64,000 nt of DNA from positions 124,001 through 188,000 of the forward strand of contig JAGEMR010000048.1 in the NCBI GenBank assembly GCA_021030915.1, written 5' to 3'. Every line of letters starts with the position of its first letter. Within the stretch, counting starts at the first letter, position 1. Of this stretch, positions 12,524-24,707 are shown one piece after another. Position numbers and translations under genes: made by a program. This DNA comes from Astrothelium macrocarpum (lineage: Eukaryota > Ascomycota > Dothideomycetes > Trypetheliales > Trypetheliaceae). The notes beneath the pieces are model-generated. The model searched no databases, was not told where the DNA came from, and saw only the letters and a list, made by a program, of their open reading frames with translations.

Positions 12524-13129
12524 TGTCACAGACCATTGGAAAGGTAGTCGACTTGATCCGTGGGTTTTGAAATTGCTTGACTGATCAAGTGACAGACGCG
12601 GTTGGCTTACAGTCGAGCATGGCATCTCATAGACGTCGGATCAGATCCACGTCCACTGGGCCGCATAGCGTCACAAATCGCTCTGGTGCTCATGGGAAAG
12701 AATAAACCCATCTGGGATCCTTCGACCGACTGTGGAGACTATGTCGTCGCCGTTGGTTGCCGCGACCTCCACACGACAGGGAAGAAACGATTTCAAAAGC
12801 AATACTATCACCACACAACACGGCCGGGCAGTTTGAAGTCGATGACAATGGATCAGATGTTTGATAAATGGGGAGGTTCGGAAGTATTAAAAAGGGCAGT
12901 GAACGGCATGTTGCCCAAGAACAGACTGAGAGCGCCGAGGCTTGCCCGGTTAAAAGGTAAGAGCTTTTGATAGAGAATGCTATACCATGAGCCAATGCTA
13001 AGGAAGCAATCATCAGTATTCGAAGGAACCGCCCATCCGTTTAAGCAAAACATACTCCAATCGAGCAATGATACCAGCATTGGAGAAATTCCAGAGGTCA
13101 AACAGGGCTTGTTGGAGACTCGTGCGTGA
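12524..13129 (+). CDS. MRPL23: mitochondrial ribosomal protein uL13m (frame conflict at exon 1/2)
   Basis: Three exons are expected: 12524-12544 (MSQTIGK), 12597-12956 and 13017-13129. The body matches the family throughout: LAYSRAWHLIDV, LGRIASQIALVLMGKNKP, STDCGDYVVAVGC and GMLPKNRLRAPRLARLK, ending VFEGTAHPFKQN. The protein is a large-subunit component of the mitochondrial ribosome. Joining exon 1 to exon 2 at the only sensible donor and acceptor leaves the frame one base short: the exons total 494 nt, and exon 2 opens with AC GCG TTG, where relatives read Thr-Arg/Ser-Leu. The exon 2/3 junction is clean. A one-base deletion, a sequencing error or unusual splicing could explain this. No internal ATG would preserve the N-terminus. 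Confidence 0.85.
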
Positions 13130-13286
13130 TTACGCGGATTGCAATTGCATGTTGCGGCGTTTGCGGATATCTCGATGCATTGACAATGTGTCTCTATTAG
13201 ATTACATGTATTGAATACAGACAGAATACGACACTACTGAATCTCAATTTCCGTTACCACTCATCCGCTTTGATCAATACAAGATC

Positions 13287-14290
13287 TCACAGCTTCGACT
13301 TCGACTTGCGCGCCACAGTACAATGGATCAGTCCGTTGGGATTTGACTGGGGCGCATAAACCTCCGCATCCTTGCCCGTGTTTTTCAAGCCTTTGTGCCA
13401 GCTCAAATCTGCGCGTTGTTAGTTGACAGGACTTGTCAGAAGTGATGTGGAGGCTCACCAATCTCAAAGTAGTGTTTATTAGGCAAGGAATAATTAACCG
13501 TTTCCACTAGTGGAGCTGCAGCTAGAATCTGTTCACACATCTTGTACATTGTATTCTGCACGCTCGGACTGCTATCCTGGGCGAAAGTGTCCAGCGTGAT
13601 CTTGCGTGCAGCCTGCCAGGCTTCATCGAACCTTGACGCTACAGATCGTACTTCCTGCAATCCGGAAAACGTCTTCCACTGCCATCCACATTCGACTTCG
13701 GTGCTCAAGATGCGGTCCCACGTTTCCGGGAGCTGTGTATACTCGTCCCGGTGGAAACCATGGAATGCAGATCCGGTGCTCTTTAGGACTAGGAGCTTAT
13801 CGATACCTGAGTGTATTGAAATGCCTTGACCCTCGCGGGCCACAGCTTCAACAACTCGGATCTCTTCTCCGTCCCGAAGGAAGGAGTGGGGATGGGGTTT
13901 GCCGTCCACATTTAGGCGTGTCCATCTGTGAGTGATAATACGGACGTGGGCCGCGTGGATATGTTTGTAGGTTTCGATAAAGTGATTGCCGATGATGGAG
14001 GCGAATAGCTCGGGTGGCGTGACGGGGTTTTGTTTCGCCAAAATATAACAAGTCTGCTTCTGAGTATCTGTAGCTACAATTACAGAATTGTCGGCTTCGG
14101 TATATCTGGAGATGGTCAGTTTGGAATTGTCGACGAATGAGCCGAATTCTTACGAGGTCTCAATATCCCCTCCAAGTAAGGTGCATATGGTCATTTCCGT
14201 GACAGATTGTGTCCCTGTTGCCGCATCTCGATGGACTTTGTACAGGCGAATGTTGTCCTTGCCATAACGGGCGCTACTTAGTTGAGCCAT
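13287..14290 (-). CDS. uaZ: urate oxidase (uricase), peroxisomal
   Basis: Three exons in transcript order (14290-14154, 14105-13459, 13408-13287) give 301 residues, the usual length. Family landmarks are SSARYGKDNIRLYKV with the active-site Lys, VIVATDTQK with the Thr-Asp pair, LAKQNPVTPPELF, HIHAAHVRIITHRW and DRILSTEVECGWQW. The last three residues are SKL, the canonical PTS1 signal for peroxisomal import. The enzyme oxidises urate to 5-hydroxyisourate with release of hydrogen peroxide, in purine catabolism. The gene is convergent with the uL13m gene (157 bp apart) and divergent from the TORC2 gene. Its upstream region carries a UaY-type palindrome and GATA motifs, suggesting uric-acid induction and nitrogen control. 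Confidence 0.96.
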
Positions 14291-14440
14291 CTCGATCACC
14301 CACTTTCAATCAACAATGAAAAGTTACAAACGCTGGTGAGGTACTGTGGGGCTGGGTTTTGCTATTACTCAGGTTACACGTTTTGGGTCTTGGTCAGGGC
14401 GGAGCGAAGAGAGCAAGCCTTTATAGATGGCCGTCAAGCC

Positions 14441-14446
14441 TTATCA
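14441..14446 (-). promoter_or_regulatory. GATA-factor site (HGATAR) upstream of uricase
   Basis: TTATCA on the plus strand reads TGATAA toward uricase, about 150 bp upstream of its ATG. This fits the binding consensus of AreA/NIT2 nitrogen regulators. A CCAAT follows a few bases away. Confidence 0.5.
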
Positions 14447-14553
14447 AACCAATGAAATGCGGAAGCGGCCGATGAGAAGTCAGAGATGTTGGGGCTGGTT
14501 CCAGTTGCCTACTGCGGGCGTCTGACTCTTAGCAGAATTTGAGTGAGTTGACG

Positions 14554-14567
14554 TCGGCCGTCTCCGA
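14554..14567. promoter_or_regulatory. UaY-type palindrome TCGG-N6-CCGA
   Basis: TCGG at 14554-14557, six bases, then CCGA at 14564-14567. This is an exact match to the site described for UaY, the uric-acid-responsive Zn2Cys6 activator of purine-utilisation genes in Aspergillus nidulans. It lies 264 bp upstream of the uricase ATG. Confidence 0.65.
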
Positions 14568-14799
14568 GCACAAAGCAAATTCTTACGACTTATTCTCAAT
14601 ATTCGCAACGTCAATATAACAGCATTTTGAAAGTGACTTTTTGGTGGATTAGCAAGAATGGCTCCGGCTAGAATTCCACTTTTGTGTTACCTGGAGTCGC
14701 AAAGCCCATCAGGAATACATGCAGTAAGACTAGATGTGGAGCATGTAGAACTATTGTGCATGCAGGTAGGCACTTGCGCTTGATTTCATGTAGAGACGG

Positions 14800-14809
14800 A
14801 GATAGATAA
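14800..14809 (+). promoter_or_regulatory. overlapping pair of GATA motifs
   Basis: AGATAG and AGATAA overlap here, both fitting HGATAR. The pair lies about 510 bp upstream of uricase and 400 bp upstream of TSC11, so the target gene is ambiguous. Confidence 0.4.
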
Positions 14810-15206
14810 TCTGTAAATGTGTTGTACTTCCTATCTCGATATCTAGCCGTACCTATGCATGCGGGGGGAGAGGGGAGAAGGCTATCCGGGCACGCCCCCT
14901 TGACATTTCAAGTACCCCAGTACCTCTACACGTCTGGACCTCTCACTCACATGCTCTATTCCCTTGGACGACACTGGAAGCCTGCTGATCAAACCGTCAC
15001 TTGCCATATTCACCTGAATCGAGTACCAGTATATTCGTCAGAATTAGACGGTAGTCTCAGATAAGCTCGCCAAGCTCATCGAACTCGACTTCCAATGATC
15101 CCAACCAATGCACCGCGACCTTCTAGGTAGCAGCGATAGGGCGTCGGAGGGGTGGATGAGAATCTGAGCCTTCACTATCTCGCGCTGCTTTGATGGGCAA
15201 AACTCG

Positions 15207-18200
15207 ATGACAAGCCAACTAGAAGGACCACTGGCCGAAAACAACGCCCTCCGACCGCCGTCTCGAGCCAAAGATGCCCGTTCCATGTCAGCATCCAATG
15301 TAGTCAAAGGTCTTTCTTACAATACGATAGCTCCTCCCGGTAGTTTCAACTCCGACCTTAAATCCATCATCCCTCGAGCCGAAACTCCGGCAGGCCTCGG
15401 TGGATATACCCACTATGGCGATGGAGCAGCCGACGATCTCATCACTTCCGAGCAAAGGCAAGCTGAGTTTCGAAGTCGCATTGATAAAGAGACAAAAATT
15501 AAGATTGGTTCAGAGAATTTGCTCGAGGCTCTCAACAACAAGAATGCAAAGCAAACACGAGACCAGCGAATGCGCGTGGAGTCGGAACTCAACTCGTCCA
15601 ATCGCAAAATTGCCCAATTGAAGTTGGACCTCGAGTCTGAGATACAGAGAGCAAAGGAACAGCCAAACAGCCCTGGGAGTAGACTCTCGTACCTTTTTCA
15701 CAATGCACCACCAAGATCACCATCACGGCCTCTTGGCGACGGAGACGAAGAAGAAGAGGCGGAGGAAGAGGCTGAATCGCCATCATTCGTTCTATCAGAG
15801 ATATTTCAGGCCTTGGAAGCCGAAGACATGCCGCCGGACTTTTATGTTGACCGGGCAAATGCGCTTGTGGAGCTTTTCAAAAGACACCCAACATTGAAAT
15901 ACGATCTGGCATGGTCAATATTTGGGCTTCGGATTCAGGCTATGCTATTGAGCGATAGCAGAGAGGTTGTTGCTGCTGGTTATCGGCTACTCAGATATGC
16001 AATCACTGATCGCAAGTCTCTTCAAACGATCAGGTCACTCCACACCGACTATCTCGTTATTGTCTCCTTGGTCAAGGAAAGCAAGGCTAGCATTGAACGC
16101 GAGCAGGCACTGAAGTTTGTTCGGGCGTTCCTTGATGTGAAAGATGGCGTCAGGGAAATACCCCAATCAGTGGTCAGAATCATCGTAGCAATGGCGGAAC
16201 ATACAGAGGATCGCCTTAGAAGTATATGCATCCTGACTCTGGCAGAAATCCTCATTCGAGATCCACCTCTGTTAGCATCGGCAGGTGGTATTGGAACTCT
16301 AACGGATGCACTTGGCGATGGAAGCTATCAGGCTTCCGAGAGTTTGTCAAATGCATTCCTCTATCTTCTCGACGTTCCTAGCCGCCGCAAACTCTTACGG
16401 TCGGGTCATGAGTTGGGTATGCCTTTTGCAGCATTTACAGCCTCACCTCTCATTTCTATGAATGAGGAGAAGTTGAAAGAGGATGCAAAAGTCATTGCGG
16501 TCTTATTGAAAAACTGGACTGGTCTTATGACGCTCTCTCTAAATAACTTCCTTGCAGTCAGATCAATCGTCTCTGCTTTGTGCATACCTTCGTCAGGGAT
16601 GCGAAACATACTATTGGAACTGTTCTTCGATGTCTTGAGAATTAAGCCACCTTCATGGTCATCTTCATTCCTTGCAGGCCGACGGCTCACGACGTATGGG
16701 CGAGTCACAAACTTAAAAACCGAAGTCAATGCCAAAGCACTATCAACCGACACTGAAGATGAAGACAGTCGAATGAGTCTGCTCGACCACTTTACTGCTG
16801 TCATTCTGGCAGTTTTGCTCCACGCTGGTCTGCTTCGGGCTCTATTACATGCTGAGGAGGATGCTCCAGATCTTGCCCTGAAGAGGAAAACCACTTTACT
16901 CTTGGGCGAGGTCCTGAAACTAGCCAACCAATTACTTCCGAGTAATTGGAGCGCTAACTTGCAAGTTCTGCCAGAACTCTTTCACTCTGCCTCGAGATTT
17001 GGACTTAATAGTCGCTTCGTTGCGACAGGCACAATATATCAAGTCGATAGCGTTAATCGAACTTTATATCGGTCCGGTGCCAAGGGCTTTGCCCAGAACA
17101 ACAACAAGAATCAGCTAATGTCTGAGACTGCGGCTGGTGCACGTCCAGTAGAAAGTGCAAAAGCCCAAGCAATCAGCCAAGTAGACGAAGGACAGTTCCG
17201 AAATTTAATGTACGACACGCAGGTACTCAATACCGTAAATTTTAGCAAGTGGAAATGGGATTTGATCCAAAGTATTCTTGATGGTCCGATGCTGAATGCC
17301 AAGAGGCAAGAAGAAGCTATCAAGGTTACCAAATTCGTCCATCGTCTGCTGAGTTTCCTCCGTCCTTTCAAGAAGCGATTCTCAGAAATCAAGAACACAA
17401 AGCCAAATCAGCGCTATGTTAGAGCCGGATGCTCTCTTGTGCGAGCGCTTTTGCAAACTTCCGAGGGTACCAAATATCTTGCAGAAGAAAAGCTGCTTAG
17501 ACAGCTCGCTGAATGTCTGGCTCAGCTTGACAGAATGAGTGGAATCACATCGAGTACGCCGCTGTTTTCTCCCGAGCGGCTCTTAGAGACTCTCGTTGGG
17601 GGATACTTTACAATCCTTGGTGTCATGTGTAGTACTTTGTCCGGATTGCAGATGTTGGCAAGATGGAAGATTATCAACATGTTCTATCACATCATTGAGT
17701 TGCCCGGCCGCGATGAGCTGATCCGAATCATGCTATCCAATCTCGACTTCACTTTGGACAACCATCCCCGCATCATTTTATCCAAAGCCATGACTTCGTG
17801 CTCCAAGCGGATTAGAATATTTGCCACAAGACAGCTGCGCAAATATGCGACTTCTGAAATCTCCCCAACTTCCGGTGCAGATTCGAGTGCTGGAGCTGCC
17901 AAATGGGCCATACGTTTACTCGTTACTCAACTCTATGACCCAGAGATTGAGGTTTGCGAAGCAGCAGTAAAGATTCTTGAAGAGGCTTGTAACAACAAAC
18001 AGTCGCTCGAGTACGTCGTAAAGTGTCGCCCAGCCTTGGATCATCTCGGTGAGATTGGTGCACCATTACTGCTCCGTTTCCTCTCAACCTCCACAGGTTA
18101 TCACTACCTTGACGACCTTGACTACATTACCCGGGAAATGGATGATTGGTTTTTAGGCCGAAATGACAGCTACGTAGCAGTGGTAGAAGCTTCGTTAGCT

Positions 18201-19191
18201 CGAGCTTTGGCAGACATTCCAGAGAGAACGCAGTCATTACCAGATGAGGTCCCAGAGCCGAGAGAATATGGAACAGTACCACCGCACTTTTACCGCGAAC
18301 TGACCCGTACTTCGGAAGGATGTAGATTATTAGAAGACAAGGGGCATTTTGACGAATTCGCAACAACCGTAGCTGACTTTGGTATGGAAGACGAAGATCC
18401 TGAAACCATCCTCAAAGTCAAAGGGTGTCTCTGGGCTATCGGCAATGTAGGTTCCATGGCACTCGGAGCCTCATTCCTTGAAAAGAGCGACGTGATCAAG
18501 TGGATCGTCAAGATCGCCGAGGAATCAGAAGTCATGACCCTGAGGGGGACCGCGTTCTTTGTACTTGGTCTTATATCACGAAGCCTGCACGGCCAAGAAA
18601 TCTTGGCAGAATACAAGTGGGATGGTACTGTCAACGCTATCGGCGAGTGTCTAGGATTCTGTTTTCCACTAGATTTCAAAAAGCTGTTTACGGTAAGCTG
18701 AACATTTTAAAAAAGTGGTTTTTTTTTTGACTGATTATTCCATAGATCAAACCTTGGACAGGGTCTCATGGTGGTACATGGCCAACGATTTCCAGAGAAC
18801 AAGCAACCACGCCAATTACAGACCCGGACGACACCAATGCTCGTATTCTGGATCTCATCAAAGATCTCGGCAATACTGTCTTGACAAAGAGAGCAGCTAC
18901 TGATCTCAATGCGTATGTTCCTACCCAGCCTGATGAATATTTCCCGAGGCCTTACTAATGAGAAATAGTATCAAAGCAAAAAGGCCGCGCGGCTTCCAAA
19001 GTCCTCCTCTTTTCCGTAAAGTCATGGCTATACTTGCGTCACAACATTATCGATTGGGCGCTTGTCGTTTTGTGATTGACCTATTTGATAGGAAAGTTAT
19101 GCGGAGGATTGTGCTCGAAGAGGAAGAGGATGAGAGTTCCGATGAATCTTCTTCCGAAACTCCTCATGAGCGAGTGGCAGAGAGGACCTGA
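15207..19191 (+). CDS. TSC11: TORC2 subunit Tsc11/Avo3/Ste20 (Rictor homologue)
   Basis: Three exons (15207-18692, 18746-18912, 18969-19191) give 1291 residues. Residues about 75-150 form a coiled-coil HR1-like segment (SEQRQAEFRSRIDKETKIKI). An acidic linker leads into the Rictor N-terminal armadillo region from about residue 195 (DMPPDFYVDRANALVELFKR, LTLAEILIRDPPLLASAGG). A middle region follows, and the conserved Rictor C-terminal repeat region is at about 1070-1150 (VKGCLWAIGNVGSMALGASF, LRGTAFFVLGLISRS, KPWTGSHGGTWP). The protein is the scaffold of TOR complex 2, controlling actin, sphingolipid and AGC-kinase signalling at the plasma membrane. The first exon is 3.5 kb without a break. 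Intron 2 has an ACTAAT branch point. No upstream in-frame ATG was seen. Confidence 0.93.
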
Positions 19192-21126
19192 GCAATTGCT
19201 TTTTCAAGGCCGCGACCAGATGATCGTCCAGGAAGCGTGACGAAACTCACAACCTTTTCCCTTTCTTATATCGTGTAATATTATAACCCCTGCGGAGAAT
19301 GGTGTTTGTCCACAAAATGGTCGAGGATTGGTTATGCATGAGACAATCCTGATATCGAAAATTATGGGTTTCTGAGGCACTTTTTTATGATATGGCGGTA
19401 CATCTGGGTCGGTACAAACGGGCGCCAATGGCGCTCACGCACACAGCATGGAAGGGGTTGGTTTGATTAGGATTGTACAGATGATGATGCTCTTTCATAA
19501 CTTAGACCATGCCGATGCATCGGCTTCCCGAAGCACATGCAACAGCCATCTCCATGCATGAGAACGAGATTGACTTTAGTGTGCCGTTCATGAATACGGG
19601 TATAATACGATTTCCGATGGCATGCGGCTGAGGACATCACACGGTCAACAGGTTCGTCGGTAGACTTTGATAGTGATGACATGTGGTTGGAGGACATGAT
19701 GTACTCCATGAAGCATCGCAAAAAAAGACGCAATAGCAGCACTGCAAGCGCAAATAAAATGAACCGGCTAAAACAGAATTAGCAACGAACCCACCAAATC
19801 AATGATGACTTGAAGTCGGCGCTAGCATGTAAGCAGAATGCAAGGAGCTGGCGGGGCGCGCTCATTGGACTGGGCCGGGCTTTGCGGGCGATGATCACCA
19901 AAGTCGAGATGCATGACGTCAGCAATGGCCGAAAATTGGCGTGCCTGATGCACGTAACTGGGGGCGGGCTCGCACGGCAGATTAGACACAGCCGGTCCGG
20001 AACAAAGCGACGGGGCGCAAGAGGATGACATGAAAGGTCCACCCTACACCCCAGCACCACGTTTGGATGCATTGGTCTTGCCAACGGCGTCTCCGACCAC
20101 CAGCCGGCCCACGGTACAGATCGGCCGATGATTGATCGATCACAGGCTCTTCCATGTGCATGAAGGCATCGAAGGTAAAAAATGGCGCTGGGCTTCTTCG
20201 TATCAGGTCCCGAGGCATGCCCTAACCCTTACCCGGATCTGGTAACTCTGGAAAGAGGCATCGTCGCTTGTGCACCGCGAATCGGCGGCCGCCATCTCCA
20301 CACCTTGAAGGGGGGGCCCCTCGAGGTGTCTCTTGTCTGTCTGTCTGCCCTCCGAGCCAGTGTCGCGGGTAAGAGAGAGAGCGAAGGTTGGGGTGGTGAA
20401 GGGGTACGTACCCAGTCCCACGCCCTGCCCTCTCTTTCTGACTGTCCAGCCAGCGGCGCGGCCAGATGGACGAGCCAGAATCGTGTCGTCGATGACTTCA
20501 ACGTCGCGCCGCCCAAAGCATCCCTGCCCACCTCTCGCCGCGGTGAGTTTTTGCCTGCATCTCACGCTTTCCGCCGGTGTGATTTTCCCTCTTTTCCATG
20601 TTCCTCGTTTTCTGCTGCTTTTGCAACTGGCCTTTTCTAACTTTTCCTGATTCCGTGCTTTTCTGATCCCCTTGTTTCCCCCCCCCCCCTTCCCTTGATA
20701 TCTCGCGTAGCGTCCGGGTTTGCGACGACATCTGTATCAGCATCCGCTCGGATATCCGTTTCCAATCCACACAAACCACCAACCGCAAGCGCCGCAGTTC
20801 ACCAATATTCTTCACCACCAGGACCGCATCTTCCTCGTACGACAAGGACTTTAAGCCGCAGCGGCTTGTCAATCCCGTTTTCTCTTACCCTGGTCTTGAG
20901 CCCCCTGCAGCTCCTTCTGTTGCCCCACCGTCTTTGTACGACTGCGCAACCATAGTGTCTTCATTCCCTCAGAAATTGACAGTCGCCATTCGGAACACAC
21001 ATGGGGATTGTCATCTGGGGCTTGCTGGATTAGGGAAAGCTGGATGGTCTGCTCGAATGATCGAGGATTCTTTTCACGGTTGGTGAAGGGAAGTCCTTCG
21101 ATTTGGCGTTCGCGCCACTAGTCTTA
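19192..21126. other. intergenic region with pyrimidine tracts
   Basis: About 1.9 kb without a supported gene. From about 20200 the sequence becomes GC-rich, then at 20560-20700 a pyrimidine-rich stretch includes a run of twelve C residues (20678-20689). This is probably the promoter and long leader of the RING-LON gene. Overlapping open frames of 100-150 codons on both strands there look like composition effects. Confidence 0.5.
20678..20689 (+). repeat. poly-C homopolymer (12 C)
   Basis: An uninterrupted run of twelve C residues within a pyrimidine-rich leader, about 440 bp upstream of the RING-LON start codon. Confidence 0.85.
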
Positions 21127-22801
21127 ATGAGCGACAATGGAGATACTGCACCTGTTCGGAGTCGTGGCGGTTTAGCAGCACACCAGGACGCACGAGCGCT
21201 AGTCCGCCTCTTGCAATGTTCGCAATGTTCTCGTCCTTTACGCACGCCGGTTACTCTGCCATGCGGGAACTCGCTCTGCCGGGAATGCCTGCCCCAAACT
21301 CACATCCGCGAAAATATATCATATCCAAATGCGCCCGATAGACATTACGGATTCCAATGTCCATTTCCTGGTTGTGGCGAAGAACATCCTTTGGCGGATT
21401 GCAACGTCGACGTCACACTTTACAAGGTTCTGGAAAATGTCGCAACGGAGGTCACCCGCAGCCGAGAAGCCTCAGAAGATACACCAACTTTACTGGAAGA
21501 AGTCATACAATGGGGCGAAGTTCCCGAAGACGAGAAAATCACAGCGCAAGCACATTCTCAAACTCTCAATGGCGGAAGACTCGTTGCGACCTTTACTTTT
21601 GCTCAACTCGGAGAATTGGGCTATTTATCGGAAATCGCATATCGATCTTTGTCGCCTACAGGAGATGCTTACGAAGAACTGGACAAGGCTTTCCTTGAGA
21701 GATTGAGAGAAAGTACGCACAAGGAAGTTGACTGCCAAGTTTGCTATGCGCTTTTGTTGGATCCAGTCACAACTTCATGCGGTCATACCTTTTGTCGGAA
21801 ATGTCTAGTACGAGTGCTGGACCATGCCGACCATTGTCCAATGTGTCGCCATCAACTTCTAATTCCTGCATCTCTTGGTCGACAACCAAGCAACAAGACT
21901 TTATCTACTCTACTATGGAGGCTATGTCCGGAAATCATTCAATCGCGTACCGAGGCTGTCAGAATAGAAGAGCTTGGCCCGCCTGGAGGACTCGATACTC
22001 CGCTTTTCGTTGTCACTCTTGGTTTCCCGTCGATGCCAACTTTTCTGCACGTATTTGAGCCGAGGTATCGTCTGATGATACGGCGAGCCTTTGAGGGGAA
22101 CGGAAACTTTGGTATTGTAATGTACAATCGTATGGCTCAACCTCAAGGAGATCTTGGAGTTACGCAATTCATGCAATACGGAACTTTATTACGAATAATG
22201 AGTATTCAGATGCTTCCCGACGGCCGGAGTCTAATCGAAACCCGTGGAGTCTCTCGATTCAAGATTTTAGAGCATGGTCAGCGAGATGGCTATACAGTTG
22301 CTCGAGTTGAGCGTGTGGAAGATGTTTCGCTCACTGAAGAAGAGAGGTTAGAAGCCGAAGAGACCAGCGCTCCAGTTAGTCCTGATGCCGATGCCGCGAC
22401 CCAAATTAATCACCTCTCGACTCAACAACTTCTTTTCATTGGCATTGAATTTATTCTCAAGATGCAAAGAAATTCGGCGCCTTGGTTACATCAACGAATC
22501 CTGGATGCATATGGTGGACCGCCTGATGATCCTGCCTCATTCCCTTACTGGTTCGCAAGCATATTGCCGATGGACGAGGAGGAGAAATATAGATTGCTTC
22601 TCACAACAAGCGTGAGAGAGCGACTGAAAATTACGGCGAGTTGGATACGACGAATAGAACTGCAGAGATGGTACGCATTATCCTTAGATCTCGGGGTATT
22701 CTTTTCCTTTTCCTAACACTACTTTTTGTTAGAGTGGCTGAGTTTATTCTGACAATTGACGTTTCCCCAGGTATAACTCGAGTGCATGCACAGTCTTATG
22801 A
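21127..22801 (+). CDS. two-RING plus LON substrate-binding domain protein (LONRF-like)
   Basis: Two exons (21127-22670, 22771-22801) give 524 residues. The intron is needed to restore the family ending RRIELQRW-YNSSACTVL. Residues 31 to about 85 are a first RING-like region (CSQC...CGNSLCREC). Residues about 203-240 form a complete C3HC4 RING (CQVC, CGHTFCRKC, CPMC). From about 288 the LON N-terminal (PUA-like) domain begins (VVTLGFPSMPTFLHVFEPRY). This order resembles animal LONRF proteins and fungal homologues, which are probable E3 ubiquitin ligases. It lacks an ATPase or protease domain and so is not a Lon protease. The start is the first ATG of the frame; codons upstream lack ATG. Confidence 0.9.
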
Positions 22802-23624
22802 CTAGCTTTGCGATTTATCTTTCCCTTGTTTGTCCTCTTGGCGGCACTTTTCCTACCTCGACTAGCATCTGCTCTGACCTGACCTATTCACCTCGTGTCT
22901 TCTTACATTTACCATGGCCATCCCTCACCTTCGCTCGATTGGCATCGAAAGCTGTGCCTTCTGATACATTTCGCTTGCTTTTTTCTACATTGCTCACGGC
23001 GCGATTCGATTTTTGGGATACCTGTGGATATCACTTTGCATTTCCGGCGTTTGCACGGAAAGATATAGAGCTCAGGTCGTATCGATGAGCTCTTCAATAT
23101 CTTGGAGGGCTTGTCAGCTAGATTCGGTTCAGATCACAGGGTGTCTGGTGATTAACGAAATGAAATTGGTGCGGTCAACACAGAGAGGGGTGTATGCTTG
23201 GCCGTTTACTGGTGCTCTGACAACGGTCTTTTCCGGAGTAGAGTAAATTTCGACACAGTACATATTCAAAATGATACCACTGTAACTACATTTATGGCTG
23301 TTTGCTCTATGACGTAATCGGCTACTTTTCCTACCATACCTCTGGGTACCTCATTGCTCATGAGCTGAGCCTCGCTAAGCGGTCAAAATAGACAATACGC
23401 TGTAACTCGTAGCAATTTGTTACACTGAACTCCTATGATGATTGTTATCCTGAAAGAGAGAATGTTAACATCTCTTCATTGAATCATGATTGGAGTGGGG
23501 TAGGAGACTAAACCGAGATAGGAAAACTGATTATATAGACGCGCTTACGGTCGCGTCTTTGCTCTCTATGCCTTAAATCCCCCCAAGTGCAGACAACGCA
23601 CGAGAACAGTCTCATCCTACGGTA
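22802..23624. other. intergenic region
   Basis: About 820 bp holding the 3' UTR of the RING-LON gene and the Nse1 promoter. Nothing else recognised. Confidence 0.5.
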
Positions 23625-24707
23625 ATGGCATCGTCATATGACAATACTCATCGTGCATTTCTCCAAACATTTCTGTCTCATGATTCAATGACTCTCTCCT
23701 TCGCGCGACCCATCCTCGCAGCGATCCAAACTGTTCATGATCCGGATCGACCAACGCTCACGAATGACATAACAAATGAAGAGATTCTCGCATACATACA
23801 CAGGATAAATTCCGCTCTTACCACCTTCGATCTAGAGATCCGTAGCACCAGGCCGCAAACCACTAACGCCGAGACGGAAGCACAGAGACAAGAATTGGAA
23901 GGAGACAATATCACGAGCAATGCACACAGCGGCGAACGAGTGTACGCGCTCGTCAACGCTTCAGCCGACCCTGCCGCACAGCTTGCGACGACATACACAG
24001 CTGACGAGCTAGCTTATATCAAACGGGTCTTGGATGCCATGTTCGACACCTACAACACTCCCCGCGCCGAGGTTTGTGCTGTGACGGGGATCCAAGCGGC
24101 GCAGCTGCACAAAGTGCCGAGGAACAATGCTACAAATGGCAGAGAATCCACAGCTGGCGTAGGTCAGAGCAATGGTGGGCAGACGCAAGGTATCACAATG
24201 TCGCAGGCTGAACGTGTGTTGGCGAGTCTAGTAGAAGAGGGCTGGTTGAACCGGAGTAAAAAAGGGTTCTATACATTGAGCGCCAGGAGTTTGATGGAAC
24301 TTCGGGGTTGGCTAGTGGATACGTATAATGAGCCCGCGGATGAAGTGGAGGGCGAAGAAGGTGTTGAGAGGGTGAAGAGCTGTCATGCTTGCAAAGAAAT
24401 TGTCATTGTGGTGAGTGTCTCTGGCTGATTTCAAACAGTGCACACAAAACGTTGGCTGAGACGCTTTGATAAATTTTAGGGTCAGCGATGTCCTTCAGGA
24501 GATTGCTTGTGTAGATTGCACGACTTTTGCGTGGTCAATTTTTTTCAGATGCAGAGATCGAGGACGTGCCCGATCTGCGAGATCAACTGGGAAGGACATG
24601 GGTATGTGGGTGAAAAAGCAGCCAAGGACGTCAGGAACGCACGTAGAAGCACAACCGGCTCGAGGCGAACGACAGCACCGACTGCGGACTCTGACGACGA
24701 AGACTAA
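23625..24707 (+). CDS. nse1: Nse1, RING subunit of the SMC5/6 complex
   Basis: Two exons (23625-24410, 24480-24707) give 337 residues. The N-terminal half contains winged-helix regions typical of Nse1 (YDNTHRAFLQTFLSHDSMTL, TADELAYIKRVLDAMFDTYN, ERVLASLVEEGWLNRSKKGF). The C-terminal variant RING is split by the intron: CHACKEIVIV in exon 1 and CPSGDCLCRLHDFC with CPIC in exon 2, giving the C4HC3 pattern. Nse1 is a ubiquitin ligase subunit of SMC5/6, acting with Nse3 (MAGE) and Nse4 in DNA repair in the nucleus. A Ser/Arg-rich tail ends with an acidic DSDDED. Splicing is phase 0. Confidence 0.93.

Larger units (their letters stand above)
14291..15206. promoter_or_regulatory. divergent promoter region of uricase and TSC11
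   Basis: The 916 bp between the two start codons contain the TCGG-N6-CCGA element, GATA-type sites and a CCAAT at about 14449. The short open frames inside show no homology features. Confidence 0.6.

Noticed and set aside
20182..20640. 152-codon plus-strand frame with overlapping minus-strand frames
   Set aside because: GC-rich and pyrimidine-rich composition keeps all frames open; no recognisable protein features.
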